Source of the DNA: Gallionella sp. | Lineage (GTDB): Bacteria > Pseudomonadota > Gammaproteobacteria > Burkholderiales > Gallionellaceae | Assembly (NCBI GenBank): GCA_028689145.1 | Contig: JAQTWT010000010.1 | Coordinates: forward strand, 1-64,000 | Direction of reading: 5' to 3' | Length of the DNA: 64,000 bases | Shown: positions 17,177 to 26,508 of the stretch, one piece after another | Layout: the number at the start of each line of letters is the position of its first letter | Position numbering within the stretch: position 1 is the stretch's first letter | The notes under the pieces: model-generated | The model's database searches: none | What the model was told of the DNA's origin: nothing | What the model saw: only the letters and a program-made list of their open reading frames with translations | Translations under genes and position numbers: made by a program

Positions 17177-19487
17177 GACGTTTCTTTCCTCCGGATTTAT
17201 GCCCGCCGCTTTTACCCTTGGCCGGTTTCTTTTCGGACGGGGCGTGAGTGTCGCGACCTCCCGAACGTTTAGCGGCTTTTTCCGGCAAACTATCCGCGCC
17301 GGCATGCCGCCCGGATTGTTCGATGATTCCATCCAGCACGAAGTCGATCTTGGTGCTTTCCATATCGACTTTGACTACCCGCACCTGCACGCGGTCGCCG
17401 AGGCGGTAGCGATTTCCGGTGCGTTCGCCGAGCAACTGGTGTTTGGCGGCATCGAAGTGGTAATAGTCCTTGCCGAGTTCGGAGATATGCACCAGCCCTT
17501 CGACATACAGATCGTCGAGCGCGACAAACATGCCGAAGTTGGTGACGGAAGAAACCGTGCCGGTGAACACGCTGCCGAGATGGTCGCGCATGTAGAAGCA
17601 TTTCAGCCAGGCTTCGACATCGCGCGTGGCATCGTCGGCGCGGCGTTCGGTCATCGAGCAATGCGTGCCGAGTTCGGCCCATTTTTGCGCGGGCTTGTAT
17701 TGCTTGCCTTGCAGCACCGCCTTGATGGCACGGTGCACCAGCAGGTCGGGGTAGCGGCGGATCGGCGAGGTGAAGTGGGTATAGGCATCGTAGCCCAGCC
17801 CGAAGTGGCCGATGTTCTCCGGCTCATACTTGGCCTGGCGCAGCGAGCGCAGCATCACGGTTTGCAGCAGACCCGCATCGGGGCGGCCCTTGATGCGCTT
17901 GAGCAGCTTGGAATAATCGGCGGCCTGCGGCTCTTCTTCGCCGGTGAGCTGCAAACCGAATTCCTTCATGAATTCGCGCAGCGCTTCCAGCTTCTCCGGT
18001 GTCGGCCCCTGATGGATACGGTACAGCACGGTGTGCTGATGTTCCCGCAGGAAGCCTGCCGCGCATACGTTGGCGGCCAGCATGCACTCCTCGATCAGTT
18101 TATGCGCGTCGTTGCGGATCACCGGCACGATGCGTTCGATCTTGCCCTGATCGGTGAAAATCATCTGCGTCTCGACCGTCTCGAAGTCGATTGCGCCACG
18201 CTTCTCGCGGGCTTTCAGCAGCCTCTGGAACAGCTCGTAGAGATTCTGCAGATGCGGCACGATGGCGGCGTTGCTCTTGGCCAGCTTGCCGTCCGGTTCC
18301 GCCAGCATTTCGGCGACCTGCGTGTAAGTCAGGCGCGCCTGCGAATGCATCACCGACGGGTAGAAACGGTATTTGCCGATGTCGCCGTTGCTGCCGACAA
18401 ACATGTCGCACACCATGCATAGCCGATCCACCTTGGGATTCAGCGAGCACAGGCCGTTGGACAGTTCTTCCGGCAGCATCGGGATTACGCGGCGCGGGAA
18501 ATACACCGAGTTGCCGCGCAGGATTGCCTCGCGGTCCAGCGCGTCGCCGGTCTGCACATAATGGCTGACATCGGCGATCGCCACCACCAGCCGGTAGCCG
18601 CCTTTTTCCGGCGCACAGTACACCGCATCGTCGAAATCGCGTGCGGTTTCGCCGTCGATGGTGACCAGCGGCAGGTTGCGTACATCTTCCCGTCCGGCCC
18701 AATCATCGGCGGAGACTGTGGGGGGAATCGCCTTGGCCTGTTTTTCCACATCCTTGGGGAATTCATGCGGCAGGTCGTGCTTGCGCAGCGCGATTTCGAT
18801 TTCCATGCCGGGGTCGGCATAGTTGCCCAGCACCTCGGTGATGCGCCCAATCGGCTGGGCATGCTTGTCCGGATGTTTCATGATTTCCAGCACCACCACC
18901 TGTCCGGCCTTGGCTCCGCCGGATTGGCCGGGGGCGACCAGAATATCCTGGGTGATGCGGCGGTTTTCCGCCACCACGTACTGGATGCCGTGTTCTTCAA
19001 ACAGGCGACCGACCACGCGGTTATTGGCGCGCTCCAGCACCTCGACGATCTTGGCTTCGGGACGGCCGCGCCGGTCCACGCCGCTCTGCCGCACCATCAC
19101 CACGTCGCCATGCAGCACCTGATGCATTTCCTTCTCGCTGAGGAACATGTCGGGGCTGCCGTCCTCGGGAATCAGGAAGCCGAAGCCGTCCGGATGCCCC
19201 TGTACCTTGCCTCTGGTCAGGTCGAGCTTTTCCATCACGCAGATCGCGCGTTTGCGGTTGCGCATGATCTGCCCGTCGCGTTCCATCGCGCGCAGGCGGC
19301 GGGAAAACAGGTCTTCCTCGTCCTTTTCGATGAGCAGCATATCCAGCAGCTCGTCCTCGGACATAGGGGCACCGTGCTCGGTCAGTATCTGCAAAATGAA
19401 TTCGCGGCTCGGCAGCGGAAACTCGTATTGTTCGCGCTCGCGCTCCAAAAACGGGTCCTGCAGGCGTAAGTTATTTTTCTTTTTCAT
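17169..19487 (-). CDS. rnr: ribonuclease R
   Basis: The 772-residue product starts [19 protein letters not shown]. Its domain order is an N-terminal winged helix, cold-shock domains, an RNB catalytic domain with [10 protein letters not shown] and [10 protein letters not shown], a C-terminal S1 domain, and a basic Lys/Gly tail ending SGGKKRHG. This 3'-5' exoribonuclease degrades structured RNA and takes part in trans-translation quality control. The upstream ATG at 19508 is less likely because it overlaps the tRNA-Leu promoter and breaks the family start. It forms an operon with rlmB. Confidence 0.95.
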   Translation of the reverse strand: MKKKNNLRLQDPFLEREREQYEFPLPSREFILQILTEHGAPMSEDELLDMLLIEKDEEDLFSRRLRAMERDGQIMRNRKRAICVMEKLDLTRGKVQGHPDGFGFLIPEDGSPDMFLSEKEMHQVLHGDVVMVRQSGVDRRGRPEAKIVEVLERANNRVVGRLFEEHGIQYVVAENRRITQDILVAPGQSGGAKAGQVVVLEIMKHPDKHAQPIGRITEVLGNYADPGMEIEIALRKHDLPHEFPKDVEKQAKAIPPTVSADDWAGREDVRNLPLVTIDGETARDFDDAVYCAPEKGGYRLVVAIADVSHYVQTGDALDREAILRGNSVYFPRRVIPMLPEELSNGLCSLNPKVDRLCMVCDMFVGSNGDIGKYRFYPSVMHSQARLTYTQVAEMLAEPDGKLAKSNAAIVPHLQNLYELFQRLLKAREKRGAIDFETVETQMIFTDQGKIERIVPVIRNDAHKLIEECMLAANVCAAGFLREHQHTVLYRIHQGPTPEKLEALREFMKEFGLQLTGEEEPQAADYSKLLKRIKGRPDAGLLQTVMLRSLRQAKYEPENIGHFGLGYDAYTHFTSPIRRYPDLLVHRAIKAVLQGKQYKPAQKWAELGTHCSMTERRADDATRDVEAWLKCFYMRDHLGSVFTGTVSSVTNFGMFVALDDLYVEGLVHISELGKDYYHFDAAKHQLLGERTGNRYRLGDRVQVRVVKVDMESTKIDFVLDGIIEQSGRHAGADSLPEKAAKRSGGRDTHAPSEKKPAKGKSGGHKSGGKKRHG

Positions 19488-19515
19488 TGACAATAAATCC
19501 TTTAACAATTAAATT
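19487..19515 (+). promoter_or_regulatory. sigma-70 promoter of tRNA-Leu
   Basis: TTGACA at 19487-19492 and TAAATT at 19510-19515 are separated by 17 bases. The predicted start near 19522 is about 15 bases before the tRNA. The -35 box touches the rnr start codon on the other strand. Confidence 0.72.
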
Positions 19516-19536
19516 GCGCGCCTTCAGCAAATCTAT

Positions 19537-19621
19537 GCCCAGATGGCGGAATTGGTAGACGCGCACGGTTCAGGTCCGTGTGCCGCAAGGTGTGGAGGTT
19601 CGAGTCCTCTTCTGGGCACCA
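19537..19621 (+). tRNA. tRNA-Leu (CAG)
   Basis: This is an 85-base class II tRNA with a long variable arm. The acceptor stem GCCCAGA pairs with TCTGGGC, the CCA end is encoded, and the anticodon loop TTCAGGT gives anticodon CAG for leucine. Confidence 0.97.
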
Positions 19622-19632
19622 AATAACAAAAC

Positions 19633-19676
19633 AAAAACCGCACCACAGCTTGATTTCAGACTGGTGCGGTTTTTTG
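19633..19676 (+). terminator. terminator after tRNA-Leu
   Basis: The stem ACCGCACCA/TGGTGCGGT is preceded by A residues and followed by TTTTTTG, a rho-independent terminator directly after the tRNA. Confidence 0.85.
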
Positions 19677-19793
19677 TTACCCGTAACACAACCCACATAT
19701 TTTTGCCGGCCTGCTTAAACCTGAAATCCGGCAGCATTCTACACTATCGCCAGTGCATACCCGGACTGCTTTAAGGACTTTCCAAGGAAATTT

Positions 19794-20348
19794 ATGGCTA
19801 TCAAAGCGACCATCTTCAAAACCAATCTGCAAATCGCGGATATGGAGCGCCATTACTACAAGGATCATGCGCTGACGCTGGCGCGCCATCCGTCCGAGAC
19901 GGACGAGCGCATGATGGTGCGCCTGCTGGCGTTTGCGCTGCACGCGCATGAATATCTGGAGTTTGGCCAGGGTATGACGGACGATGACGAGGCGGACTTG
20001 TGGCAGAAAGACCTGACCGGCGTGATTGAGTTGTGGATCGATGTCGGCATCCCCGACGAGAAACTGATCCGCAAAGCCTGCGGCCGTGCCGGTCAAGTGG
20101 TGGTGTATTGCTATGGCGGGCGCGTCGCCGAGATGTGGTTCGCGCAGAACAGCGCGCAGTTCGAGCGCCAGAAAAACCTCACCATCATCAATCTGCCGCA
20201 GGAAAGCACCCGCGCGCTGGCCAAGCTGGCGCAGCGCACCATGAATTTGCAATGCACCATTCAGGACGGGCAAGTATGGCTGGGCGATGGCGATGCCAGC
20301 GTGCAGGTGGAGCGGGTGACGCTGAAAAAGGCTGGCGGCTGGAAGTGA
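19794..20348 (+). CDS. yaeQ: YaeQ family protein
   Basis: The 184-residue protein begins MAIKATIFKTNLQIADMERH and has the YaeQ features LARHPSETDERMMVRLLAFA and DLTGVIELWIDVG. YaeQ has a PD-(D/E)xK-like fold of uncertain biochemical role; it was first noted as a suppressor of rfaH loss. The gene starts after AAGGAAAT. It stands alone between two tRNA genes. Confidence 0.93.
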   Translation: MAIKATIFKTNLQIADMERHYYKDHALTLARHPSETDERMMVRLLAFALHAHEYLEFGQGMTDDDEADLWQKDLTGVIELWIDVGIPDEKLIRKACGRAGQVVVYCYGGRVAEMWFAQNSAQFERQKNLTIINLPQESTRALAKLAQRTMNLQCTIQDGQVWLGDGDASVQVERVTLKKAGGWK

Positions 20349-20404
20349 TAACCGGCCTGTTGCACCGGCCCGATCTATCGGTGAAAGCGGGGCGCGATTT
20401 TAGT

Positions 20405-20433
20405 TTGAAGCCCGCTAAGCTTTCGGATACAAT
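20405..20433 (+). promoter_or_regulatory. sigma-70 promoter of tRNA-Val
   Basis: TTGAAG at 20405-20410 and TACAAT at 20428-20433 have a 17-base spacer. The predicted start is near 20440, just before the tRNA. Confidence 0.78.
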
Positions 20434-20445
20434 GCGCACCGTTTT

Positions 20446-20522
20446 AGGCGCGTAGCTCAGCTGGTTAGAGCACTTGGTCGACATCCAAGGGGTCGTTGGT
20501 TCGAGTCCAATCGTGCCTACCA
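20446..20522 (+). tRNA. tRNA-Val (GAC), with C at position 33
   Basis: This 77-base tRNA has acceptor AGGCGCG/CGTGCCT, a normal D-arm and T-arm, and encoded CCA. The anticodon stem CTTGG/CCAAG encloses TCGACAT, giving GAC for valine, but position 33 is C where U is nearly universal. The 3' end is the target of the island at 20523-21640. Confidence 0.9.
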
Positions 20523-20527
20523 ATCAA

Positions 20528-20578
20528 GTCAATGGGTTAGAGCAGAAATGTTCTAACCCATTTTTCTTTTGACGGTGA
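20528..20578 (+). terminator. terminator after tRNA-Val
   Basis: The stem ATGGGTTAGA...TCTAACCCAT with a small loop is followed by TTTTTC. A degenerate copy lies at 21593-21640. Confidence 0.88.
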
Positions 20579-20607
20579 ATTCTGGGTGGGTTTTCTCAAC
20601 TTATTGA

Positions 20608-20775
20608 TCCGGCACGAATAGCCGCTACGACATAGACCGCATCACCGAAGCGCAATTTGACTTGGGTTCGCGTGGGCGTGTCCTGAAAATCTTCTCGGCA
20701 TTCGCAGCAAGCGCGCAATGGATGAGCTGGAAGCCGCCAAGCTGGCGGATGCAACCAATTGGGCGAGTGAGTGCC
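20608..20775 (+). pseudogene. remnant of a Fic-family gene (N-terminal fragment, frameshifted)
   Basis: Translation gives RYDIDRITEAQFDLGSRGRV and, after one missing base near 20683, LLGIRSKRAMDELEAAKLAD and ATNWASE. This is the N-terminal region of Fic (cell filamentation/AMP-transferring) proteins as I know it. There is no start codon, an in-frame TGA lies just upstream, and the catalytic HPFREGNGR region is absent. It is a decayed fragment inside the tRNA-Val island. Confidence 0.75.
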
Positions 20776-20855
20776 GGGAGGTAGATAGCAGGATAGACAC
20801 TTGCAGTTTTTCAGCAAATTGCTAAAGCTATTGAAATCAGCTTAAACTGTACAGC

Positions 20856-21128
20856 ATGGAACTGATATACAGACAGCACGCGGTAAAGCGGATGCACGAA
20901 CGATGCATCACGGAAGAAGAAGTGGAGCACGCTATAGCAAGCGGGAACGCCATTGAAAGTTATCCAGACGATACGCCATACCCCAGCACATTGCTGCTCG
21001 GACATGCCGGAACCAAAGCAATTCACGTTGTATATGCAGATGACATAACAGAAGATATAAGAATCATCATTGCGGTTTACGAGCCCGATCCGAAAATCTG
21101 GCACGATGACCTGAAGACAAGGAGATAA
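20856..21128 (+). CDS. DUF4258 protein, probable toxin of a toxin-antitoxin pair
   Basis: The 90-residue protein begins MELIYRQHAVKRMHERCI and carries the DUF4258 pattern: HAVKRMHERCITEEEVEHAI, followed by a beta-rich VVYADDITEDIRIIIAVYEP. The family is a compact RelE-like fold found next to antitoxins. The zinc-finger gene starts two bases after its stop, so they form a two-gene operon. RNase activity is inferred from the family and not shown. It belongs to the tRNA-Val island. Confidence 0.82.
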   Translation: MELIYRQHAVKRMHERCITEEEVEHAIASGNAIESYPDDTPYPSTLLLGHAGTKAIHVVYADDITEDIRIIIAVYEPDPKIWHDDLKTRR

Positions 21129-21130
21129 AA

Positions 21131-21358
21131 ATGAAATGCCCAATTTGCAAACATGGAAACACACACGCGGGCGTTGCCAGTATCACATTGGAACGCGGTC
21201 ACACTACTGTGATGTTCAAGTGTGTACCGGCTCAAGTGTGCGAAAACTGTGGTGAAATCTACCACGATGCCAAGGTAACGAGTTCATTGCTAAAGCAGGC
21301 TGATCAAGCAGCAAAAGGCGGCGTTGAGATAGACGTAAGACGGTACGCGGCCGCCTAG
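21131..21358 (+). CDS. YgiT-type zinc-finger protein, probable antitoxin
   Basis: The 75-residue protein has two CxxC pairs, CPIC at residues 3-6 and CENC at about 37-40. These make the zinc knuckle of the MqsA/YgiT N-terminal domain. The C-terminal helix-turn-helix of full MqsA is missing; it ends VEIDVRRYAAA. With the DUF4258 gene it forms a common type II-like pair. The ribosome binding site AAGGAG overlaps the end of the upstream gene, so translation is coupled. Confidence 0.82.
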   Translation: MKCPICKHGNTHAGVASITLERGHTTVMFKCVPAQVCENCGEIYHDAKVTSSLLKQADQAAKGGVEIDVRRYAAA

Positions 21359-21540
21359 TGATTTTAGCGTGCATTAAACGAAAGCCCTCTTCGGACTGGC
21401 CGTTCCGCAAAGGTGTGTTGATTTCGAGTTGAGGTAGCGTAGCATCCTCTCAAGCAAAAGCAAGAGAGCTGCATTTAGAATGCTTTTGAGTTTGGCGAAC
21501 ACTGGTAATATATTGATAAATAAAGATACTGTTTTTTATG

Positions 21541-21642
21541 AACTCTCTCGATATCCAAGGGGGGCGAGTCCAATCGTTCTTGCCAATAAAGTCAATGGGC
21601 TAGATCATAAACGGTCTAGCACATTTTTCTTTTGACGGTGAT
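21541..21642 (+). repeat. degenerate copy of tRNA-Val 3' end and terminator (island right end)
   Basis: ATATCCAAGGGG, GCGAGTCCAATCGT and the following GTCAATGGG...TTTTTCTTTTGACGGTGA repeat the tRNA-Val 3' half and its terminator (20477-20580), with deletions. It is the expected attR-like scar of insertion at the tRNA, or of a tandem duplication. Apart from this copy, 21359-21718 holds nothing I recognise. Confidence 0.82.
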
Positions 21643-21718
21643 TTTTCTCACCAAGCTGTTCCCGTGGAATCATTACGAGTCTGCGATTGACCCGATTGCC
21701 ATGTCAGGAATCGGTTGC

Positions 21719-23323
21719 TTAGACCGTAAACACAGATACAGCACTTTTCACCTGAGCCGCTTTGCTCTCCAGGTCATTCGCCAAATTGAGCAAACTTTGC
21801 GCCGCGCTGGAATTTTCTTCGGACATTTGCGCCACGCGTTCGGTATTTTTCGCCAAGTCGGTCGAGGCAACATTCTGCTCGATCAGCGCGGCGGAAATAT
21901 CTTCGATGACATTCGCCACATCACCAAAACTTTGTTGGATGCTGGTGATGGAATTTTGCGCGGTCTCCGCATCAATCACTCCCTGACGCGTGGTTTCCAC
22001 CACCTTGTCCATGCTGCTTAGCGCATGGCTGATCACTTCGCCGATCTTGCCGGACATTTCATTGATCTCATTGGTGGCATTGCCGGTACGTTCGGCCAGC
22101 TTGCGCACCTCGTCCGCCACCACGGCGAAACCCCGTCCCTGCTCACCGGCCCGCGCAGCTTCGATGGCGGCATTCAATGCCAGCAGGTTGGTCTGGTCGG
22201 CGATTTCCTTGATAACCTTCACCACATCAATGATGCGCGAAGCATCCTCGCTCAGTCGTGATACTTCGCCGGATGCGCTTTGAATATCCTGAGCGGTCAT
22301 CAGCAGCCCGGATACGGTTTTGTTCACAACTTGCGCGCCCTGTTCGGCGTTGCTGCGCGAAGCCTCAGCGATCTGTTTTGCATTGCCGCCGCGGTCGCTG
22401 ATGTGCGTAGTGGATACACTCATTTCCTCGATTGCCGAAGCCATGCTGCTCACCGCATCCGACTCGTGGTTCACGTTTTCGGCAATTTGTCTGGAGGCGG
22501 AAGCCAGACTGCGTGCCATATCCTCAAGCTGGTTGGCCTGATCCTTGACCTGGGCAATCATGTCGCGCAAACCGGATTGCATCTGGTAGGCATTCGCCAA
22601 CAAGCTGCCGGCCACCGGTGAATGGTTCGGGCGCAGCGAAAAATTGCCGGAGGCCATGGTGTTGACCACTTGTGCCACGTCTTTCGGTTCACCGCCCAAC
22701 TGGTTCAATACGCTGCGCGTGATACCCAGTCCGAGCAGTACTGCCACGACCAGGATGCTTCCCCCTGCGACGAGCAGCATGGTGATGGTTTGGCTGTCCG
22801 TGGCATCGAACTCTTCATCCGATTCTTTTGATTCATTTTCCAGTGACACCGCTATCTTGTTCATATTGACATGAATCTTTTCGATCTCGGCATCGATCTT
22901 GTCGTCAACGGTGCTGATTGCCGCAGCATTTTTCGATTCCGCACGCAACAAGGGTAGCATTTCCTTCTCGTAAATATTGACCAGATCGTTATAGGCCAAG
23001 CGTGCTGCCTTGACGAAATTTCTCTCTTCATTCGTATCCACGGCATGCTCTACTTGTTCCAGTGACTTGGAGGCCTTTGCTTTCTCTTCCTGCCAGTCCT
23101 TGGCGCTTTCCGTAAGGTTGTTGTTGATGACGCTGTCGGCGATGATCTGATACAACTCTGCACCGATAGCCGCGGCCTCGGATGCGTGCACACTGTCTTC
23201 TCCACGCATAAAGCCTTCATTCTGCAGCTTGCCGAGTGTGCTCATCCCGGCCCATGACAGCGCAATGATGATTACGATTGCGAACGCAAACAAACCTATC
23301 AGTAGATACATTTTCTTGACCAT
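21719..23323 (-). CDS. methyl-accepting chemotaxis protein
   Basis: The 534-residue receptor has a membrane span at about 6-25 and a periplasmic four-helix-type sensor to about 180. A second span at about 182-205 leads into a HAMP-like region and the cytoplasmic signalling domain. Its hairpin tip contains QTNLLALNAAIEAARAGEQG and VVADEVRKLAERT. The ligand domain looks like a helical bundle and its ligand is unknown. The C-terminus lacks a CheR-binding pentapeptide. It is divergent from the hemerythrin fusion gene, which may share signals with it. Confidence 0.93.
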   Translation of the reverse strand: MVKKMYLLIGLFAFAIVIIIALSWAGMSTLGKLQNEGFMRGEDSVHASEAAAIGAELYQIIADSVINNNLTESAKDWQEEKAKASKSLEQVEHAVDTNEERNFVKAARLAYNDLVNIYEKEMLPLLRAESKNAAAISTVDDKIDAEIEKIHVNMNKIAVSLENESKESDEEFDATDSQTITMLLVAGGSILVVAVLLGLGITRSVLNQLGGEPKDVAQVVNTMASGNFSLRPNHSPVAGSLLANAYQMQSGLRDMIAQVKDQANQLEDMARSLASASRQIAENVNHESDAVSSMASAIEEMSVSTTHISDRGGNAKQIAEASRSNAEQGAQVVNKTVSGLLMTAQDIQSASGEVSRLSEDASRIIDVVKVIKEIADQTNLLALNAAIEAARAGEQGRGFAVVADEVRKLAERTGNATNEINEMSGKIGEVISHALSSMDKVVETTRQGVIDAETAQNSITSIQQSFGDVANVIEDISAALIEQNVASTDLAKNTERVAQMSEENSSAAQSLLNLANDLESKAAQVKSAVSVFTV

Positions 23324-23605
23324 ATTCCCGCCTTTAGTGTTTTGGTTGTTTGGATTACCCGATATCGCTTGAATGTTCTTGATTGAATCAAGGACTCGGC
23401 ATATATTTCATAATGTTAAATTCATGGCAAATAGAACGGCTACCAGCCTGCGCCTGATAAAATTGCCCCGGTTATTTCGTCTTCCGGCAGATGTACTACC
23501 GGCCTTTCGTCTCATCGGATATTAATCCTACCCTATAAAACGCGGAAGTTGGAATTAACATGCGGATTTTCAGAGGTTTTTTAATTTTAGAGCAAAAGGC
23601 GATAC

Positions 23606-26215
23606 ATGGGTATCCACAAAATTGATGTTGCACGCGGAATTCAGTGGGTAGAGGTTCCCGAAGCCAATTTGCGAGTGCTGTGCGGATGCCCCGCGGATGC
23701 CGTCAAACATCTGATCAAACGCGGGTTGATTCTGGCCCAGGAGGTCAAAGGAGTTACCTGCGAAACTGGTCCCAACGCCATCCTGCTCTCGGATATTTTG
23801 TTGCAGAACGGAGAGTTCGCCAATCTCGCCGAATTTCCGGTCTTGCAGATGCTTTACAAGCAGGGGCTGATTCTGCCCGGACACCCCAATAACACCGGGC
23901 ATAAACCGATGCTGATCGGCTCGGCCAATCAGGTCGAGTCGCAGATGCGCTATATCTACCGTGGAAATTACGGTCTGGTCTCGCGCGAGGAAATGATTGA
24001 GGCGGGCGTGTCAGGGGAGCAGGCTACCGAGATGATGCGCCTGAAGCTGAAATTCGCATTTGGGCGTATTCGCCCGACCAGCGATTTTATTGATACCCGC
24101 GTCGTCGGCGACGGCATGACGGAAATCGCGGACGGTGTAAATCTGCGCCGGTTACGCTCCAACGTTTTTGAATTTTCCTATAACGGCGAGACGGTGACGG
24201 TCGATCTCAATCTCCCCCCCGGCGTTACCTACGAATGCGCTTATCCGCTGGGTTTCCGCAGGTTCGAACCGGAGTATTTCGCCGTTATTCACTCGGGCGA
24301 GGGGGATGGTTGGGATGTCAATCGTCCCTGTATGTCGAGCATCATTACTTATCAGGGAAGCCTTTACCTGATCGATGCCGGCCCGCATCTGGTCAACGCC
24401 ATGTCGGCTCTGGGTATCAGCATCGACCAAGTGGACGGCATTTTTCATACCCATGCGCACGACGATCATTTTGCCGGTCTTTCCGCGCTGATGCGTTCAG
24501 GTCGGCGCATCCGTTACTTTGCGACCCCGTTGGTGCGTGCTTCGGTGGAAAAAAAACTGGCCGCATTAATGGGTATGGAAGAAGAGCGTTTCAACGATTT
24601 CTTCGATGTTCGCGATCTGGTGTTCGATACTTGGAACGATGTCGAGGGGCTGGAGGTTATGCCGGTTTTCTCGCCGCATCCGGTGGAGACAAATATCTTC
24701 GTATTTCGCACCCTGTGGGGTGACGGCTACCGCACCTATGCCCATTTTGCGGATATCGTGTCGTTGAATGTTCTTAAGGGTATGGTTACCGACCGGCAGG
24801 AAATGCCGGGACTCGATCAGGCAGCGTTTGAACGTATTCGTGCCGCCTATCTGGTTTCGTCCGACCTGAAAAAAATCGACGTGGGGGGCGGCATAATCCA
24901 CGGTGATGCGAAGGACTTTAGGGAAGATACATCCACCCGCATCCTGCTTGCCCACCGCGCCAGCGAGCTGACTCCGGAAGAGAAGGAGATCGGCTCCAGC
25001 GCCGCATTCGGCACCGTTGACGTGCTGGTGGAAGGACAGCTGGAGGTATTGCGCCGACATGCTTTTACCTGTCTGCAGGCCAATCTTCCGGGCGTGGCGT
25101 TCCACGATTTGCGCATGCTGCTCAACCATCCCATGACGGAAATTAATCCCGGTGCCATTATTCTCAAAGAAGGTGAAACATCCCAGGAGATACTGTTGCT
25201 GGTAAGCGGAGGGGTTGAGAAAATACGCACCCGCGATAATTTATTCGGAAGCCTGTCTGCCGGGTCGCTTATCGGTGTCGGTGCCATGCTGGATCATCGC
25301 CCTTCCCGTCACACCTACCGCGCATCATCCTTTGTGCGGGTATTGCGGCTCCCTGTCGGCCTGTATGCCGAAGTCGTGCGGCGCAACGGATTGTTGGAAC
25401 GCATGCGTCGCACTGCCGATCTGCGCGCTTTTCTGGATGCAACCAACCTGTTCAGCGAAGGTATTCCGATCGACGTATTCGGCCGCATCGTCGACAATGC
25501 ATTGGAACAGCGCTTCCAACCCGGTGAAATTATCGATGGTAATAATCTCCGGGTTCTCAACATCATCCGCACCGGTGTCGTTGAACGCTCGGTAGGCAAC
25601 AAGGTGCTGGACGTACTGAAGCAGCGGGATTTCTTCGGTGAAGAAGGCGCAGTTCTCAAGATTCCCGGCCTGTTTCGCCTGCGCGTGCTGGAAGAGACTG
25701 TAGTTGTGCAGATTCCCGGAAAATTTCTGGAGGATGTGCCGGTCCTGCGCTGGAAAATTTTTGAAAACCACCAGCAACGGGCTGCACACGCTGCGCACGA
25801 CGATCAGTCGGAAATATTTGCCTGGCGTGACAGTTTCGATGTCCGTGTGGCGCAAATGGATGGACATCACAAAAAACTGATCGAAATCTCCAACACGATC
25901 ACAGAATATTTACACAAAAAGTCTGAGCGCGAATTGCTTGCCAATGCTTTTGATGCGCTGGTAGATTTTACGCGCCATCACTTTGCTGCAGAGGAAAAAC
26001 TATTGGCGCTTTACAGTTATCCGGACATAGAGATACATCGAAAAAAGCATGGCGAACTGCTCGATCAAATTGTCGAATACAGAAAGCAGGTGCTGGGCGG
26101 CGATGTGCCCGACAAGGCGGGCTTTTTGAATTTCATGGAACGCTGGCTGATCCGCCACATTCTCGACGAAGACCGCAAGTACGGCGGATTTCTCAATGAC
26201 AAGGGCGTGTATTAG
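23606..26215 (+). CDS. multidomain protein: metallo-beta-lactamase fold, cyclic-nucleotide-binding, hemerythrin
   Basis: The 869-residue protein has a unique N-terminal region (1-200), then a metallo-beta-lactamase fold with HTHAHDDH at 281-288. Two cNMP-binding-like beta-barrels follow (about 505-620 and 630-725; for example GAIILKEGETSQEILLLVSG). The C-terminal hemerythrin (about 738-869) has ligands in MDGHHK, HHFAAE, HRKKHGE and HILDED. Hemerythrin di-iron sites bind O2 or NO. MBL domains hydrolyse many substrates or, in flavodiiron proteins, reduce O2/NO. There is no membrane span. The combined function is unknown; a cytosolic oxygen- or redox-responsive enzyme is my inference. Confidence 0.85.
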   Translation: MGIHKIDVARGIQWVEVPEANLRVLCGCPADAVKHLIKRGLILAQEVKGVTCETGPNAILLSDILLQNGEFANLAEFPVLQMLYKQGLILPGHPNNTGHKPMLIGSANQVESQMRYIYRGNYGLVSREEMIEAGVSGEQATEMMRLKLKFAFGRIRPTSDFIDTRVVGDGMTEIADGVNLRRLRSNVFEFSYNGETVTVDLNLPPGVTYECAYPLGFRRFEPEYFAVIHSGEGDGWDVNRPCMSSIITYQGSLYLIDAGPHLVNAMSALGISIDQVDGIFHTHAHDDHFAGLSALMRSGRRIRYFATPLVRASVEKKLAALMGMEEERFNDFFDVRDLVFDTWNDVEGLEVMPVFSPHPVETNIFVFRTLWGDGYRTYAHFADIVSLNVLKGMVTDRQEMPGLDQAAFERIRAAYLVSSDLKKIDVGGGIIHGDAKDFREDTSTRILLAHRASELTPEEKEIGSSAAFGTVDVLVEGQLEVLRRHAFTCLQANLPGVAFHDLRMLLNHPMTEINPGAIILKEGETSQEILLLVSGGVEKIRTRDNLFGSLSAGSLIGVGAMLDHRPSRHTYRASSFVRVLRLPVGLYAEVVRRNGLLERMRRTADLRAFLDATNLFSEGIPIDVFGRIVDNALEQRFQPGEIIDGNNLRVLNIIRTGVVERSVGNKVLDVLKQRDFFGEEGAVLKIPGLFRLRVLEETVVVQIPGKFLEDVPVLRWKIFENHQQRAAHAAHDDQSEIFAWRDSFDVRVAQMDGHHKKLIEISNTITEYLHKKSERELLANAFDALVDFTRHHFAAEEKLLALYSYPDIEIHRKKHGELLDQIVEYRKQVLGGDVPDKAGFLNFMERWLIRHILDEDRKYGGFLNDKGVY

Positions 26216-26240
26216 CTGCAGTAGTCGTGATTGCTACAAA

Positions 26241-26495
26241 TTACGGCAATGCCACCGGAGCCTTGGGTTTTCTGCCCGGCGATGCCGGAGGAATATATCC
26301 CGCTGGACGACAAGTCATTCCCACGACTTTTTTGCCCTTTACGAATCTGGTCGTATGGCATGTCACCACCTCGCATTTGCCGGCAAGTTCTTCCAAATGT
26401 AAACGCACGGTAGCAAGCGGGATGCCGGTAGCTTCAGCGATGTCGGTGTCCAGACGTTCGCCATGTTTTTTCAGATACTGCAGAATTTCTTTCAT
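26241..26495 (-). CDS. small winged-helix DNA-binding protein
   Basis: The 84-residue protein begins MKEILQYLKKHGERLDTDIA and has a helix-turn-helix with ATGIPLATVRLHLEELAGKC. A basic beta-wing with two Cys (CEVVTCHTTRF, MTCRPAG) and a Pro/Lys-rich tail follow. It resembles small MarR/ArsR-like or FaeA-like regulators. The Cys residues might sense metal or redox state, but this is inference. The gene ends 25 bases from the convergent hemerythrin gene and lies 13 bases after the GST gene on the same strand. Confidence 0.7.
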   Translation of the reverse strand: MKEILQYLKKHGERLDTDIAEATGIPLATVRLHLEELAGKCEVVTCHTTRFVKGKKVVGMTCRPAGYIPPASPGRKPKAPVALP

Positions 26496-26508
26496 AGGTT
26501 TTTAGTTT

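Noticed and set aside
17175-18422. Open reading frame of 415 codons on the plus strand
   Set aside because: Antisense to rnr, which has complete RNase R motifs.
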